The position numbers and the translations under genes were made by a program. From contig NZ_LMPQ01000001.1 in NCBI RefSeq assembly GCF_001423905.1, forward strand, positions 488,787 to 528,023: a DNA stretch of 39,237 nt, given 5' to 3'. A model generated the notes under the pieces. That model was not told the origin of the DNA. It ran no database searches and worked only from the letters and a program-made list of their open reading frames with translations. The stretch is from Frigoribacterium sp. Leaf186 (GTDB lineage Bacteria; Actinomycetota; Actinomycetes; Actinomycetales; Microbacteriaceae). The first letter of the stretch is position 1; every line of letters starts with the position of its first letter. Below, piece by piece: positions 1 through 8,507 of this stretch.

Positions 1-18
1 CGAGTCAGGAGGCGCGGC

Positions 19-1053
19 TCACGACAGCAGGGAGCCCCGCGTCGAGATCATGGTCACCATGCGCTCGAGCGCGTAGACCGGGTCGCGCTCGGCCCCCTTG
101 ACCGCGGCGTCGGTTTCGGCGAGCACCTCGATGCACCGGCCCAGCCCTTCTTCGGACCAGCCGCGCAGGTCGCGTTGCGCCCGCTCGACCTGCCACGGGG
201 CGAGCCCGAAGCGTGACGCGAGCTGCCCCGATCCGCCGTGCGACCCCTGGAGCTTCGCCATCGTGCGGATCTTCATGGCGAACGCCGCCACGACCGGCAC
301 GGGGTCCGCGCCGGTCGAGAGCGCGTGACGCAACAGGACGAGCGCCTGCCCCTGCTGACCGGCGATGGCCGCGTCGGCCACCTTGAAGGCGTTCGTCTCG
401 ACCCGCCCCGAGTAGTACTTCTCGACGGTGGCCTCGGTGATCTCGGCCGCGGCGTCGCTGATCAACTGCTGGCAGGCACTGGCGAGCTCGGCCAGATCGT
501 CGTTGAACGCCGTGACGAGCGCCCGCAGGGCACCCTGCGAGATGCGCCGTCGTTCGGAGGAGAACTCGGCGGCCGCGAACTCGAGCTTGTCGGTGTCTTT
601 CTTCAGTTCGGAGCAGACGACCTCGAGGCCGCGGCCCGTGCCGCCGCGGATCGCGTCCAGCAGCTTCTTGCCCCGGACGCCCCCACCGTGACGCAGCACG
701 AGGGTCGTGTCGTCGGCCGGGGTCTCGAGGTAGCGCAGCGTCTCGGTGAGGAACGCGTCGGTGCACTTCTCGACGTTCGAGACCCTGATGAGTCGCGGCT
801 CGGCGAAGAGCGACGGGCTGGCCAGGGTGACGAGCTCACCGGGCTGGTAGTGGTCGGCCTCGAGGTCGTGCACCTCGAGGCTCGGGTCTTCCGCGGCGAG
901 CTGATCGCGCAGTTGACGCGAAGCCCGATCGGCGAGGAACTGCTCGGGCCCGCTCACCAGCACGACGGCCGCGGGCCGGATTCTGTCCCACCCCACCTGG
1001 TCGATCGCGACCGAGGCCTTCTTCGCCGTCTTGCCACTCGCTCGCGCTGCCAT
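19..1053 (-). CDS. holA: DNA polymerase III subunit delta (HolA)
   Basis: This is the clamp-loader delta subunit, which opens the beta sliding clamp at the replication fork. From the ATG at 1053 the product is 344 residues, the usual HolA length. A K/A/S-rich N-terminus (MAARASGKTAKKA) leads into the Walker-like but degenerate segment VVLVSGPEQFLADRA, followed by the helical delta core and the C-terminal collar region. The start is chosen because GAGAGG lies 4 nt upstream and homology begins there. The reading frame is nevertheless open upstream, straight into comEC, with no stop codon between them, so a gene finder could report one 1162-residue protein. The gene ends with TGA at 19-21. The order comEA-comEC-holA is the usual one in this family of bacteria. 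Confidence 0.9.
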   Translation of the reverse strand: MAARASGKTAKKASVAIDQVGWDRIRPAAVVLVSGPEQFLADRASRQLRDQLAAEDPSLEVHDLEADHYQPGELVTLASPSLFAEPRLIRVSNVEKCTDAFLTETLRYLETPADDTTLVLRHGGGVRGKKLLDAIRGGTGRGLEVVCSELKKDTDKLEFAAAEFSSERRRISQGALRALVTAFNDDLAELASACQQLISDAAAEITEATVEKYYSGRVETNAFKVADAAIAGQQGQALVLLRHALSTGADPVPVVAAFAMKIRTMAKLQGSHGGSGQLASRFGLAPWQVERAQRDLRGWSEEGLGRCIEVLAETDAAVKGAERDPVYALERMVTMISTRGSLLS

Positions 1054-3507
1054 GCTGCCTCTCGGACGTCGTCCCACGGGCGCGGGGCCCGCCGCGCCTC
1101 CTCCGATGCTAGAGGACCCCACCGACGCCGCCGACGACGGGTCGTCGACACGAGGGGACGCGTGCTCGCTCCACACGCGGAGGCCGGCCACGCCGTCGGC
1201 CACGACCGCGGCCTCGCCCGCCTGATCGCTGCGGACGACGACTCCCCCGGCCGCGCGGACCATCTCGAGGGCGGTGTCGGTCGGGTGGCCGTACGAGTTG
1301 TCCGCCCCGACCCCGATGAGCCCGACGCGCGCGGCCACCCGCTCGTAGAGCTCGGCGAGCTGGTCGGCCGAGCCGTGGTGCGAGACCTTGACGACGTCCA
1401 CCCGGGCGAGCGCGTCCGTGTCGTCGGCCTCGGAGGACGCGACAAGGCGCCGCTGGGCGGTCTCGCCGAGATCGCCCAGGTCGAGCAACGACAGGCACCC
1501 CGTCGAGCAGCCGGGGCCGGGGTCGACCCGCAGCACCAGGCTGGCGTCGTTGCCCGCCGGGGTCTCGGGCGGCGGCCAGAGAACCCGCCACGTGAGGTCG
1601 CCGAGGCGCCCTCGGGTGCCGGCCCGCGCCTCCTGCACCTCGGCGCCCGCGTCGGCCAACGCCGACACGACGGACGCGTCGACCGCCCGGCCGGTCGGGC
1701 CGACCAGCGCCGTGCCGACGCGACCGACGACCGCGTCGACCGCGCCCACGTGGTCACGGTCGAAGTGGGTGAGCACGAGCAGGTCGACGCGCCCGACGCC
1801 GAAGGTCGACAGGCACCGGTCGAGGGCGGCCTCGTCGTCACCCACGTCGATCAGGGCGACGGCCGGGCCGCTGCGCACGAGCACGGCGTCGCCCTGCCCC
1901 ACGTCGCACTGGGCGACCACCCAGTCGTCGGGCACGGAGGCGCGGGTCACGAGGGTGCGCCCGGTCACGACTCCTGCGGTCACGGTCACGACGGCGACGA
2001 GCAGGGCCGTCGTGACGGCCCGCGTGCGGCCCCTGGCACGAGCGACGAGCGCGACGACGACCAGGGCGGTCAGACCGACCAGCGCGGCGACGCCGAGGCC
2101 CGACGGGCTCCAGTCGACGCGGGTCACCGGCCAGGTCGCCGCCGCGCGCGCCACGGCGGCGACCCACGACGCCGGCAGCCACGAGACCCCGGCGACGACG
2201 CCTGCCGCACCGGGTGCCCACGGGGCGAGCACGCAGACGACCAGCCCCCCGACGGTCGCCAGCGGGGCCGCGGGGCCGGCGAGCACGTTGGCGGGCACGC
2301 CGTGCAGCGCGATGCTCGGCTCGAGGGCCAGCAGGACCGGCTGACACGCGAGCTGCGCCGCCGCCGGCACGGCGAGGGCCGCCGCCACGGGCTCGGGCAC
2401 GAGCCGGGCGAGCAGGGCGGTCAGCGGCCCACCCAGCACGACCAGACCGGTGGTGGCGAGGACCGACAGGACGAAGGCGAGGTCGCGCGCCAGCCACGGG
2501 TCGACGACGAGCAGGACGGTCACCGCCAGGGCGACGACCGGCACGCCCGCGATCGGCCGGGCGACGGCGAGGTGGACGAGCACGAGGACGGCCATGACGG
2601 TGGCCCGGACGATGCTCGGCTCGGGGGTGACGAGCACGACGAAGGCCACGAGCACGCCCACGGCCAGCGCCGACCGCACGAGCCGGGGCACCCGCAGCAG
2701 GGCTCCCCCGAGCATCACGAGCGTGACGAGCACGGCGCAGTTCGAGCCCGACACGGCCGTCAGGTGACTGAGCGACGCCGCCGTCATGTCGGCATCGAGG
2801 TCGTCGGGCACGCCAGAGGTGTCGCCGATCGCGAGGCCCGGCAGCAGGGCCCCACCGTCACCCGGCAGGCGCGCGGCGACGGCGCGGAAGGACGCGCGCA
2901 GCCCGTTCGACCAGGCCGACGCCCCCCGGGGCGCGGCCAGGACGCCGAGCGGCCCGACCGCGCCACCCTCGAACGCGACCGACTCGCCGTACCTCACGGG
3001 GCCCAGCACGAGTCGGGCCGACACGCGCGAGCCGATCTCGACCGGGCGGGCGGTGCCGGCACGCGCTCCGAACAACCGGACGGGCAGGGCCGACCGGAGC
3101 GACACCGCCCCCGGTCCGACGTCGACCCGGTCGACCGACAGGGTCAGCACGTCGGCCCGTCCCTCGACCCGGTCGAGCGCCCGGCCCTCGACCGTCACCG
3201 CGTGGCCCGTGGCCGCCACGAGCACCCCCGGGTGACGGATCTCGTCCCGCACCGCCGCCTGACCCGTCAGCCCGGCACAGAGCCCGGCCCCCAGGGCCAC
3301 CACCAGCAGCACGGCTCCCGCCGCCCGCGACGCCCCCGCCGCCTGTCGGGTGACCACGGCCGCCCCCAGCGCCACCGCCCCGACGACGAGTGCGACCGTG
3401 GCGACGAGCGCCAGCAACCCCGGCCGGGTCACCCCGATCGCGAGCCCGGCCCACGCCACCCCCACCGGCACCCCGAGCCGCAGGTCGAGCACCCGCCCGG
3501 GGGTCAC
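19..3507 (-). CDS. comEC: ComEC/Rec2 competence channel protein, open in frame through holA
   Basis: ComEC forms the membrane channel for single-stranded DNA uptake in transformable bacteria. The N-terminal half is strongly hydrophobic (DUF4131 then the Competence domain, with SHLTAVSGSN near the start of the latter). A metallo-beta-lactamase domain follows, with H581-F-D583-R-D585-H586 and a late SHHGS motif at about 709-713, so the metal site looks intact. Recognisable ComEC ends near residue 780 (about base 1165). A linker of about 38 residues rich in Ser, Gly and Pro then continues without a stop into HolA at residue 819. The start is GTG 3507, overlapping the comEA stop as GTGA, which implies translational coupling. 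Whether ComEC and HolA are really fused, or a stop was lost by mutation or sequencing error, cannot be decided here. Function in natural competence is inferred. Confidence 0.85.
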   Translation of the reverse strand: MTPGRVLDLRLGVPVGVAWAGLAIGVTRPGLLALVATVALVVGAVALGAAVVTRQAAGASRAAGAVLLVVALGAGLCAGLTGQAAVRDEIRHPGVLVAATGHAVTVEGRALDRVEGRADVLTLSVDRVDVGPGAVSLRSALPVRLFGARAGTARPVEIGSRVSARLVLGPVRYGESVAFEGGAVGPLGVLAAPRGASAWSNGLRASFRAVAARLPGDGGALLPGLAIGDTSGVPDDLDADMTAASLSHLTAVSGSNCAVLVTLVMLGGALLRVPRLVRSALAVGVLVAFVVLVTPEPSIVRATVMAVLVLVHLAVARPIAGVPVVALAVTVLLVVDPWLARDLAFVLSVLATTGLVVLGGPLTALLARLVPEPVAAALAVPAAAQLACQPVLLALEPSIALHGVPANVLAGPAAPLATVGGLVVCVLAPWAPGAAGVVAGVSWLPASWVAAVARAAATWPVTRVDWSPSGLGVAALVGLTALVVVALVARARGRTRAVTTALLVAVVTVTAGVVTGRTLVTRASVPDDWVVAQCDVGQGDAVLVRSGPAVALIDVGDDEAALDRCLSTFGVGRVDLLVLTHFDRDHVGAVDAVVGRVGTALVGPTGRAVDASVVSALADAGAEVQEARAGTRGRLGDLTWRVLWPPPETPAGNDASLVLRVDPGPGCSTGCLSLLDLGDLGETAQRRLVASSEADDTDALARVDVVKVSHHGSADQLAELYERVAARVGLIGVGADNSYGHPTDTALEMVRAAGGVVVRSDQAGEAAVVADGVAGLRVWSEHASPRVDDPSSAASVGSSSIGGGAAGPAPVGRRPRGSMAARASGKTAKKASVAIDQVGWDRIRPAAVVLVSGPEQFLADRASRQLRDQLAAEDPSLEVHDLEADHYQPGELVTLASPSLFAEPRLIRVSNVEKCTDAFLTETLRYLETPADDTTLVLRHGGGVRGKKLLDAIRGGTGRGLEVVCSELKKDTDKLEFAAAEFSSERRRISQGALRALVTAFNDDLAELASACQQLISDAAAEITEATVEKYYSGRVETNAFKVADAAIAGQQGQALVLLRHALSTGADPVPVVAAFAMKIRTMAKLQGSHGGSGQLASRFGLAPWQVERAQRDLRGWSEEGLGRCIEVLAETDAAVKGAERDPVYALERMVTMISTRGSLLS

Positions 3508-4199
3508 ACCCGCACCTGGTCGCGCAGCTTCTCGAGCGTCTTCGGCCCGATGCCCGGCACGCCGAGCAGGTCGTCGACGCTGCGGAAGCGCCCGTTCTCG
3601 TCACGCCAGGCCAGGATCGCCGCCGCCGTCGCCGGACCGACCCCGGGCAGGGTCTGCAGGGCGGCGTCGTCGGCGAGGTTGAGGTCGACCACGCCGTCGA
3701 CGCCTGCCCCGCCGGCAGCACCCCCGCCACCGCCCCCGGCTCCGGCTCCCGGCCCACCGCCCGCCGGAGAACCGTCGACCACCTCACCCACGGCCGGCAC
3801 CCGCAGCTGTTCTCCGTCGACGAGCGGCCGCGCCAGGTTGACGGCCGCCTGGTCCGCCTCGGCCGTGAAGCCGCCGGCGGCGGCCACGACGTCCACGACG
3901 CGCGAGCCCTCCGGCAGCTCGAAGAGGCCGGGCGACGCCACCTGGCCGTGCACGTGGACGAAGACGACCGAGGCACCTCCGGGAGGCGCGGTGCCGGGCC
4001 CTGCGGACGGCCCCGCCCCGGTGCCCGGCTCGACGGTCACGAGGTCGTCACCCGCGCCTCCTCGGGTGGCGAACGCGGACACGCCGACGCTCACGGCCAG
4101 GACGACCAGCAGGAGCACGACGACCGCCCCCAGGCCGACGCGCCACCGCGGACCACCCGGCTCTGACGGGTCGACGGCGGTGCGGAAGCTGACGGTCAT
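3504..4199 (-). CDS. comEA: ComEA-like helix-hairpin-helix DNA-binding protein
   Basis: ComEA is the membrane-anchored DNA receptor that passes DNA to ComEC. The 231-residue product has one N-terminal transmembrane helix at about residues 20-45, an SLBB domain at about 75-135 (VFVHVHGQVASPGLFEL), a low-complexity Gly/Ala/Pro linker, and a C-terminal double helix-hairpin-helix. The two hairpins are LPGVGPATAAAIL and VPGIGPKTLEKL. This is the normal ComEA layout. TACCGT lies 8 nt upstream of the ATG on the coding strand (4208-4213), so a leaderless or nearly leaderless transcript starting here is plausible. The TGA overlaps the GTG of comEC. A strong hairpin separates the gene from leuS upstream. 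Confidence 0.93.
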   Translation of the reverse strand: MTVSFRTAVDPSEPGGPRWRVGLGAVVVLLLVVLAVSVGVSAFATRGGAGDDLVTVEPGTGAGPSAGPGTAPPGGASVVFVHVHGQVASPGLFELPEGSRVVDVVAAAGGFTAEADQAAVNLARPLVDGEQLRVPAVGEVVDGSPAGGGPGAGAGGGGGGAAGGAGVDGVVDLNLADDAALQTLPGVGPATAAAILAWRDENGRFRSVDDLLGVPGIGPKTLEKLRDQVRV

Positions 4200-4237
4200 G
4201 ACCCGTCACGGTACGAGCGGGCGTCCGCGCCCACGCA

Positions 4238-4277
4238 CGCCGACGGCCGCCCTGGGGAACCAGGACGGCCGTCGGCG
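4238..4277 (-). terminator. Hairpin terminator after leuS
   Basis: An inverted repeat has 18-base arms (4238-4255 and 4260-4277) with one mismatch and a GGAA loop. It starts 29 bases beyond the leuS stop on the coding strand and precedes comEA. There is no T-run, as is common for GC-rich actinobacterial terminators, so termination is inferred from position and stem strength. Confidence 0.7.
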
Positions 4278-4305
4278 GGTGGGGACGAGACGCCCCGGGC
4301 GTGCC

Positions 4306-6930
4306 CTACTTCACCGCGATGTTCACCAGGCGGGGAGCCCGCACGATGACGTTGACGATCTGCTTGTCACCGATGGCGCGCTGCACGGCGGCCGAGTCAC
4401 GGGCCAGGGCCTCGAGCTCGTCGGAGGCGATCTTGGGCGACACCTCGAGCCGGTCGCGCACCTTGCCGTTGACCTGGACGACCGCGGTGACGCTCGTCTC
4501 GACGAGCAGGGTCGGGTCGGCCTTCCGCCAGCCGTACGTGGCGATGCCGCCGCCGTCGTAGCCGAGCTTCTCCCACATCTCGGACGCCGTGTAGGGGGCG
4601 AACAGCGAGAGCCCCAGCGCGACCGTCTCGGTCGCCTCGCGCACGGCCGGGTCGGATGCGCCCGGCCCGGAGTCGATGGCCTTGCGGACGGCGTTGGTGA
4701 GCTCCATCAGGCGGGCGACGACGACGTTGTACTTGAACGCCTCGCTCAGCCCCGGGGCCTCGGCGAGGAACCGGTGCGTGACCCGGCGGAGCGCCTGGTC
4801 GCCGTCGGCCCAGACCACGTCGGGCGAGCTGTCGACGTCGGTCGCGAGACGGAACGCCCGGGCGAGGAACTTGGCCGAGCCGGCCGGCGAGACGTCGGCC
4901 CAGTCGATGTCGTCTTCGGGCGGGCCGGCGAAGGCCATCGTCAGGCGGATCGCGTCGACGCCGTGCTTGTCGATCTCGTCGGACAGGCTGACGACGTTGC
5001 CCTTGCTCTTGCTCATCTTCGCGCCGTCCTGCAGCACCATGCCCTGGTTCAGCAGCGCGCTGAAGGGCTCGGTGAAGTCGACGTGGCCGAGGTCGAAGAG
5101 CACCTTCGTGATGAACCGCGCGTAGAGCAGGTGCAGGATCGCGTGCTCGACGCCGCCGACGTACTGGTCGACCGGCGCCCACTTGCCGGCCTGGGCCGGG
5201 TCGAAGGCTCGGTCGGCGTCGGTCGGGTCGAGGAACCGCAGGAAGTACCACGAGCTGTCGACGAAGGTGTCCATCGTGTCGGCGTCGCGCCGCGCCGGCG
5301 AACCGTCGCGCGGATCGGGCACGGTCACCCAGTCGGTGGCGGCGCCGAGCGGCGAGCTGCCCTTGGGCTTCAGGTCGAGGCCTTCGGTCGACGGCAGCCG
5401 GACGGGCAGCTCGTCGTAAGGCACGGGCACCTCGACGCCGTCGGCGCCGTGAACGATCGGGATGGGCGTGCCCCAGAAGCGCTGGCGCGAGATCAGCCAG
5501 TCGCGAAGGCGGTACGTCTTGGCCGCCTTGCCGTCGCCGGAGGCCTCGAGCAGCTCGACGACCCGCTTGATCGCGTTCGACTTGCTGAGGCCGGTCAGGG
5601 CGCCCGAGTTCATCAGGCGGCCGTCGCCGGTCAGCGCCACGCCCGTCTCGCGCGGGTTCAGGTCGGGCAGGTCGTCGGGCAGGATCGCCTGGCCGTCGTC
5701 GTCGAGCTCGAGCTTGGGGATGACCCCCGTGACGGGCGCGTTCGTGTCGACCACGACGCGCACCGGCAGGTCGTACTTGCGGGCGAAGTCGAGGTCGCGC
5801 TGGTCGTGCGCCGGCACGGCCATGACCGCGCCGTGGCCGTAGTCCGCCAGCACGTAGTCGGCCGCCCAGACCGGCATGGGGTCGCCGGTGAGCGGGTTGA
5901 CGGCCACCCGGCCGAGCGGCACGCCCGTCTTGGGGCGCTCGCTCGACTGGCGCTCGATCTCGGTGGCCTTCTGCACCTCGACGAGATAGTCGGCGAAGGT
6001 CGCCTTGACGTCGTCGGTCGCGTCGGCGACGAGCTCGGCCGCCAGGTCGGAGTCGGGGGCGACGACCATGAAGGTCGCGCCGTACAGGGTGTCAGGGCGC
6101 GTGGTGAAGACCGTGACCTTCTCGTCGCGGCCCTCGATCGTGAAGTGCACGTCGGCACCGATCGACCGGCCGATCCAGTTGCGCTGCATGTTCAGCACCT
6201 TGGTCGGCCAGCGGCCCTCGAGCTGGTTGAGGTCGTCGAGCAGGCGGTCGGCGTAGTCGGTGATCTTGAAGTACCACTGCGTCAGCTTCTTCTTGACGAC
6301 GACGGCACCCGACCGGTCGCTCGTGCCGTCGGGCAGCACCTGCTCGTTGGCCAGCACGGTCTGGTCGACCGGGTCCCAGTTGACCCAGCTGTCCTTGCGG
6401 TAGGCGAGGCCCTTCTCGAACATCTGGAGGAACAGCCACTGGTTCCACTTGTAGTACTCGGGGTCGCTCGTGTGCAGCACGCGGCTCCAGTCGAACGACG
6501 GGGCGTAGAGCTTCATGCTCTGCTTCTGCTGCGCGATGTTGGCGTACGTCCACTCGCGGGGGTCGACCCCGCGCTTGATGGCCGCGTTCTCGGCGGGCAG
6601 CCCGAAGCTGTCCCAGCCGATCGGGTGGAGGACGTTGAAGCCCTGCTGCCGCCAGTAGCGCGTGACCATGTCGCCGAGCGCGTACTGCTCGGCGTGCCCC
6701 ATGTGCAGGTCGCCCGAGGGGTACGGGAACATGTCGAGGATGTACTTGCGCGGACGCTTGTCGTCGGGGTCGACGACGAAGGGCTGCTCGGTGTCCCACC
6801 GGGCCTGCCACTTCTCTTGCAGGCGGGCGACGTCGTACTCGCGCTCGGGCACGCCGTCGTGGGGCGTGCGGGCCGGGGAGGCGTCGGTCGCGGTCGTGTC
6901 GTGCTCGTGTGCCACGGGGCTCTCATTCAC
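4306..6930 (-). CDS. leuS: Leucyl-tRNA synthetase
   Basis: This class I synthetase charges tRNA-Leu. The 874-residue product carries the HIGH-type motif HMGH at residues 76-79, the LeuRS-typical segment [13 protein letters not shown], a CP1 editing domain with the threonine-rich [12 protein letters not shown], and KMSKS at 638-642. The C-terminal anticodon-binding and tail domains are complete. The longest start is GTG 6930. A second in-frame GTG at 6915 has GAGAG just upstream and is a reasonable alternative. A possible minus-strand -10 (TAGCCT, 7015-7010) would give a leader of about 75 nt. I see no T-box fold in the leader. The gene is followed by the hairpin at 4238-4277, so it is probably transcribed alone. 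Confidence 0.97.
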   Translation of the reverse strand: MNESPVAHEHDTTATDASPARTPHDGVPEREYDVARLQEKWQARWDTEQPFVVDPDDKRPRKYILDMFPYPSGDLHMGHAEQYALGDMVTRYWRQQGFNVLHPIGWDSFGLPAENAAIKRGVDPREWTYANIAQQKQSMKLYAPSFDWSRVLHTSDPEYYKWNQWLFLQMFEKGLAYRKDSWVNWDPVDQTVLANEQVLPDGTSDRSGAVVVKKKLTQWYFKITDYADRLLDDLNQLEGRWPTKVLNMQRNWIGRSIGADVHFTIEGRDEKVTVFTTRPDTLYGATFMVVAPDSDLAAELVADATDDVKATFADYLVEVQKATEIERQSSERPKTGVPLGRVAVNPLTGDPMPVWAADYVLADYGHGAVMAVPAHDQRDLDFARKYDLPVRVVVDTNAPVTGVIPKLELDDDGQAILPDDLPDLNPRETGVALTGDGRLMNSGALTGLSKSNAIKRVVELLEASGDGKAAKTYRLRDWLISRQRFWGTPIPIVHGADGVEVPVPYDELPVRLPSTEGLDLKPKGSSPLGAATDWVTVPDPRDGSPARRDADTMDTFVDSSWYFLRFLDPTDADRAFDPAQAGKWAPVDQYVGGVEHAILHLLYARFITKVLFDLGHVDFTEPFSALLNQGMVLQDGAKMSKSKGNVVSLSDEIDKHGVDAIRLTMAFAGPPEDDIDWADVSPAGSAKFLARAFRLATDVDSSPDVVWADGDQALRRVTHRFLAEAPGLSEAFKYNVVVARLMELTNAVRKAIDSGPGASDPAVREATETVALGLSLFAPYTASEMWEKLGYDGGGIATYGWRKADPTLLVETSVTAVVQVNGKVRDRLEVSPKIASDELEALARDSAAVQRAIGDKQIVNVIVRAPRLVNIAVK

Positions 6931-7032
6931 TGCTGGCAGTCGGTGCGGTGGGGGCGGACCGCCCGTGCGGGGGCACGACGACGTGCGCCGAGCGCAGCGA
7001 TCCGCGACAAGGCTATCGAACGCCGCGCCGCG

Positions 7033-8457
7033 TCACGACATGCGCACGGGGCCCCCGTCGGCCGCGCGGACGCCGAGCACGGCGAGCAGGGCCGCGGCCT
7101 TCAGCTCGACCTCGTCGCGTTCGTCGGCCGGCACCGACGAGATCGTGATGCCGCCGCCCACGCCGATGCGCGCCCCGGCCGGCCGCGCGGGCCGTCCCGG
7201 GGCCGCGGCCAGGGCCCCGTGCACCTCGATCGACCTGATGACCATCGCCAGGTGCGCCGACCCGTCGCGACCGAGCCACCCCGTCGCGCCCGAGTAGACG
7301 CCCCGGGGCGCGCCCTCGAGCCCGGCGAGCAGCTCGACGGCGCGACGCTTGGGCGCCCCGGTCATCGACCCCGCCGGGAAGGCCGCCTCGACCACGTCGG
7401 TCGCCGTGCGCCCCGGCGCGAGCCGCGCCCGGACGGTGCTGACCAACTGGTGGACGTGCTGGTACGAGTGCACCGCGAGCAGTTCGGTGACCTCGACCGA
7501 GCCGAGACGGGCCACGCGGGCCAGGTCGTTGCGCACGAGGTCGACGATCATGACGTTCTCGGCGCGCTCCTTCTCGCTCTCGAGCAGCTCACGGGCGAGC
7601 GAGTCGTCGTCGGCCCCCGCTCCGCGTCGTCGCGTGCCCTTGATCGGCGACGACGAGACGAGGCCGTCGGTCGACACCTCGACGAACGACTCGGGCGACG
7701 CCCCCACGACGGCCACGTCGCCGATGCGGACGAACGATGCGTGCGGTGCGGGCGAGGACCGACGGAGGCGCGCGAAGGCGTCGAGGGCGTCGACCTCCCC
7801 CTCGACCTCGACAGCCGTCGTCAGGCAGAGCTGGTAGGCCTCACCGGCCGCGATGGCGCGGCGACAGCGGTCGATCAGGTCGAGGTACTCGTCGGGACGG
7901 TGCCGCCAGCGGACCGCCGGGGTGCCGACCCCACCCGAGGAGGCGCGGGTCGGCCAGGGCACAGGCGGCTCGACCGGCACGTCGCCCCAGGTCTCGGCGA
8001 CCCGGCCGGGCCACGGGTCGCCTGCGCGCGCCACGGCCTCGACCGAGCGTGCGGCGTGGTCGAACACGAGGGCCCGGTCGACGTCGAGCAGGGCGAGGTC
8101 GGGCGCGTCCCCCTCTGCGGCCGTCGTGGCGGCCGTGGCCGCCGGCCGGTGCCCCTCGGTGGCGTCGCGGTCCATCAGGCGGCACCCGAAGCCGTAGCCG
8201 AGCCACCCGGTCCAGCCGAGCGGGTCGCTCTCGGGTTCGACGTCGGCCAGGTCGGCGCGCACCGCCTGCCAGAGCCGGTCCGCGCTGCCGTCGCGCACGT
8301 CACCCGTCGCGGGGCGACCCCAGCCGACGACCGACCGGCCCCGGGGGGCGTCGACGCCCGCGTCCCGCCAGACGAGGTCGCCGGCCGCGCCCAGGTGCCG
8401 CACGACGAACTCGGGGTCGCGCCACGGCAGGGAGGATCGGACGACCGCGGGGCGCAT
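7033..8457 (-). CDS. pabB: Aminodeoxychorismate synthase component I (chorismate-binding)
   Basis: PabB aminates chorismate to 4-amino-4-deoxychorismate for folate synthesis. The 474-residue product (from ATG 8457) holds the chorismate-binding fold: PIKGT with Lys273, ENVMIVDLVRNDL, GSMTGAPKRRAVELL and the C-terminal glycine-rich RIGVGGGITISS. PIKGT rather than PIAGT favours PabB over anthranilate synthase TrpE. No glutaminase domain is fused, so a separate PabA elsewhere is expected. The start is chosen because conserved sequence begins there and because TAGGAT (minus strand, 8470-8465) lies exactly 7 nt upstream, as for a leaderless mRNA. It is divergent from the pabC-like gene, which supplies the next pathway step. 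Confidence 0.92.
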   Translation of the reverse strand: MRPAVVRSSLPWRDPEFVVRHLGAAGDLVWRDAGVDAPRGRSVVGWGRPATGDVRDGSADRLWQAVRADLADVEPESDPLGWTGWLGYGFGCRLMDRDATEGHRPAATAATTAAEGDAPDLALLDVDRALVFDHAARSVEAVARAGDPWPGRVAETWGDVPVEPPVPWPTRASSGGVGTPAVRWRHRPDEYLDLIDRCRRAIAAGEAYQLCLTTAVEVEGEVDALDAFARLRRSSPAPHASFVRIGDVAVVGASPESFVEVSTDGLVSSSPIKGTRRRGAGADDDSLARELLESEKERAENVMIVDLVRNDLARVARLGSVEVTELLAVHSYQHVHQLVSTVRARLAPGRTATDVVEAAFPAGSMTGAPKRRAVELLAGLEGAPRGVYSGATGWLGRDGSAHLAMVIRSIEVHGALAAAPGRPARPAGARIGVGGGITISSVPADERDEVELKAAALLAVLGVRAADGGPVRMS

Positions 8458-8470
8458 ACCCTCGATCCTA
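8457..8470. promoter_or_regulatory. Compact divergent leaderless promoter pair of pabB and pabC
   Basis: The 18 bases CATACCCTCGATCCTATG (8455-8472) contain the pabB ATG on the minus strand at the left and a plus-strand ATG at the right. TACCCT (plus, 8457-8462) is 7 nt before the plus ATG. TAGGAT (minus, 8470-8465) is 7 nt before the pabB ATG. Each -10-like hexamer therefore overlaps the start codon of the opposite transcript. No clear -35 was assigned. Confidence 0.5.
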
Positions 8471-8493
8471 TGAGCGGAACGCCGACCCGATGA
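8470..8493 (+). CDS. Micro-ORF 1 in the pabC leader (7 codons)
   Basis: This short frame encodes MSGTPTR and ends in TGA at 8491-8493. Its ATG sits 7 nt after TACCCT, the position of a leaderless start. Its stop overlaps the next ATG as ATGA. No function is claimed for the peptide; it may only deliver ribosomes to the downstream gene. Confidence 0.4.
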   Translation: MSGTPTR

Positions 8494-8507
8494 GTGTGGA
8501 CCGATGA
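8490..8507 (+). CDS. Micro-ORF 2 in the pabC leader (5 codons)
   Basis: This frame encodes MSVDR. It starts within the stop of micro-ORF 1 (ATGA at 8490-8493) and ends in a TGA that overlaps the ATG of the pabC-like gene (ATGA at 8504-8507). The three successive starts read ATGAGC, ATGAGT and ATGAGC, which suggests local duplication. Translation is inferred only from this arrangement. Confidence 0.4.
   Translation: MSVDR

Noticed and set aside
6931-7032. T-box riboswitch before leuS
   Set aside because: The leader is short, lacks a recognisable T-box sequence and anti-terminator pair, and actinobacterial T-boxes are mainly associated with ileS.
238-8493. An open frame of more than 2700 codons on the plus strand, antisense to holA, comEC, comEA, leuS and pabB
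   Set aside because: It lies opposite well-recognised genes, is rich in Arg, His, Asp and Gly without any domain, and long antisense frames are expected when third positions are nearly all G or C. Similar frames opposite cydCD, dnaE2/FUSC and exaC were dropped for the same reason.
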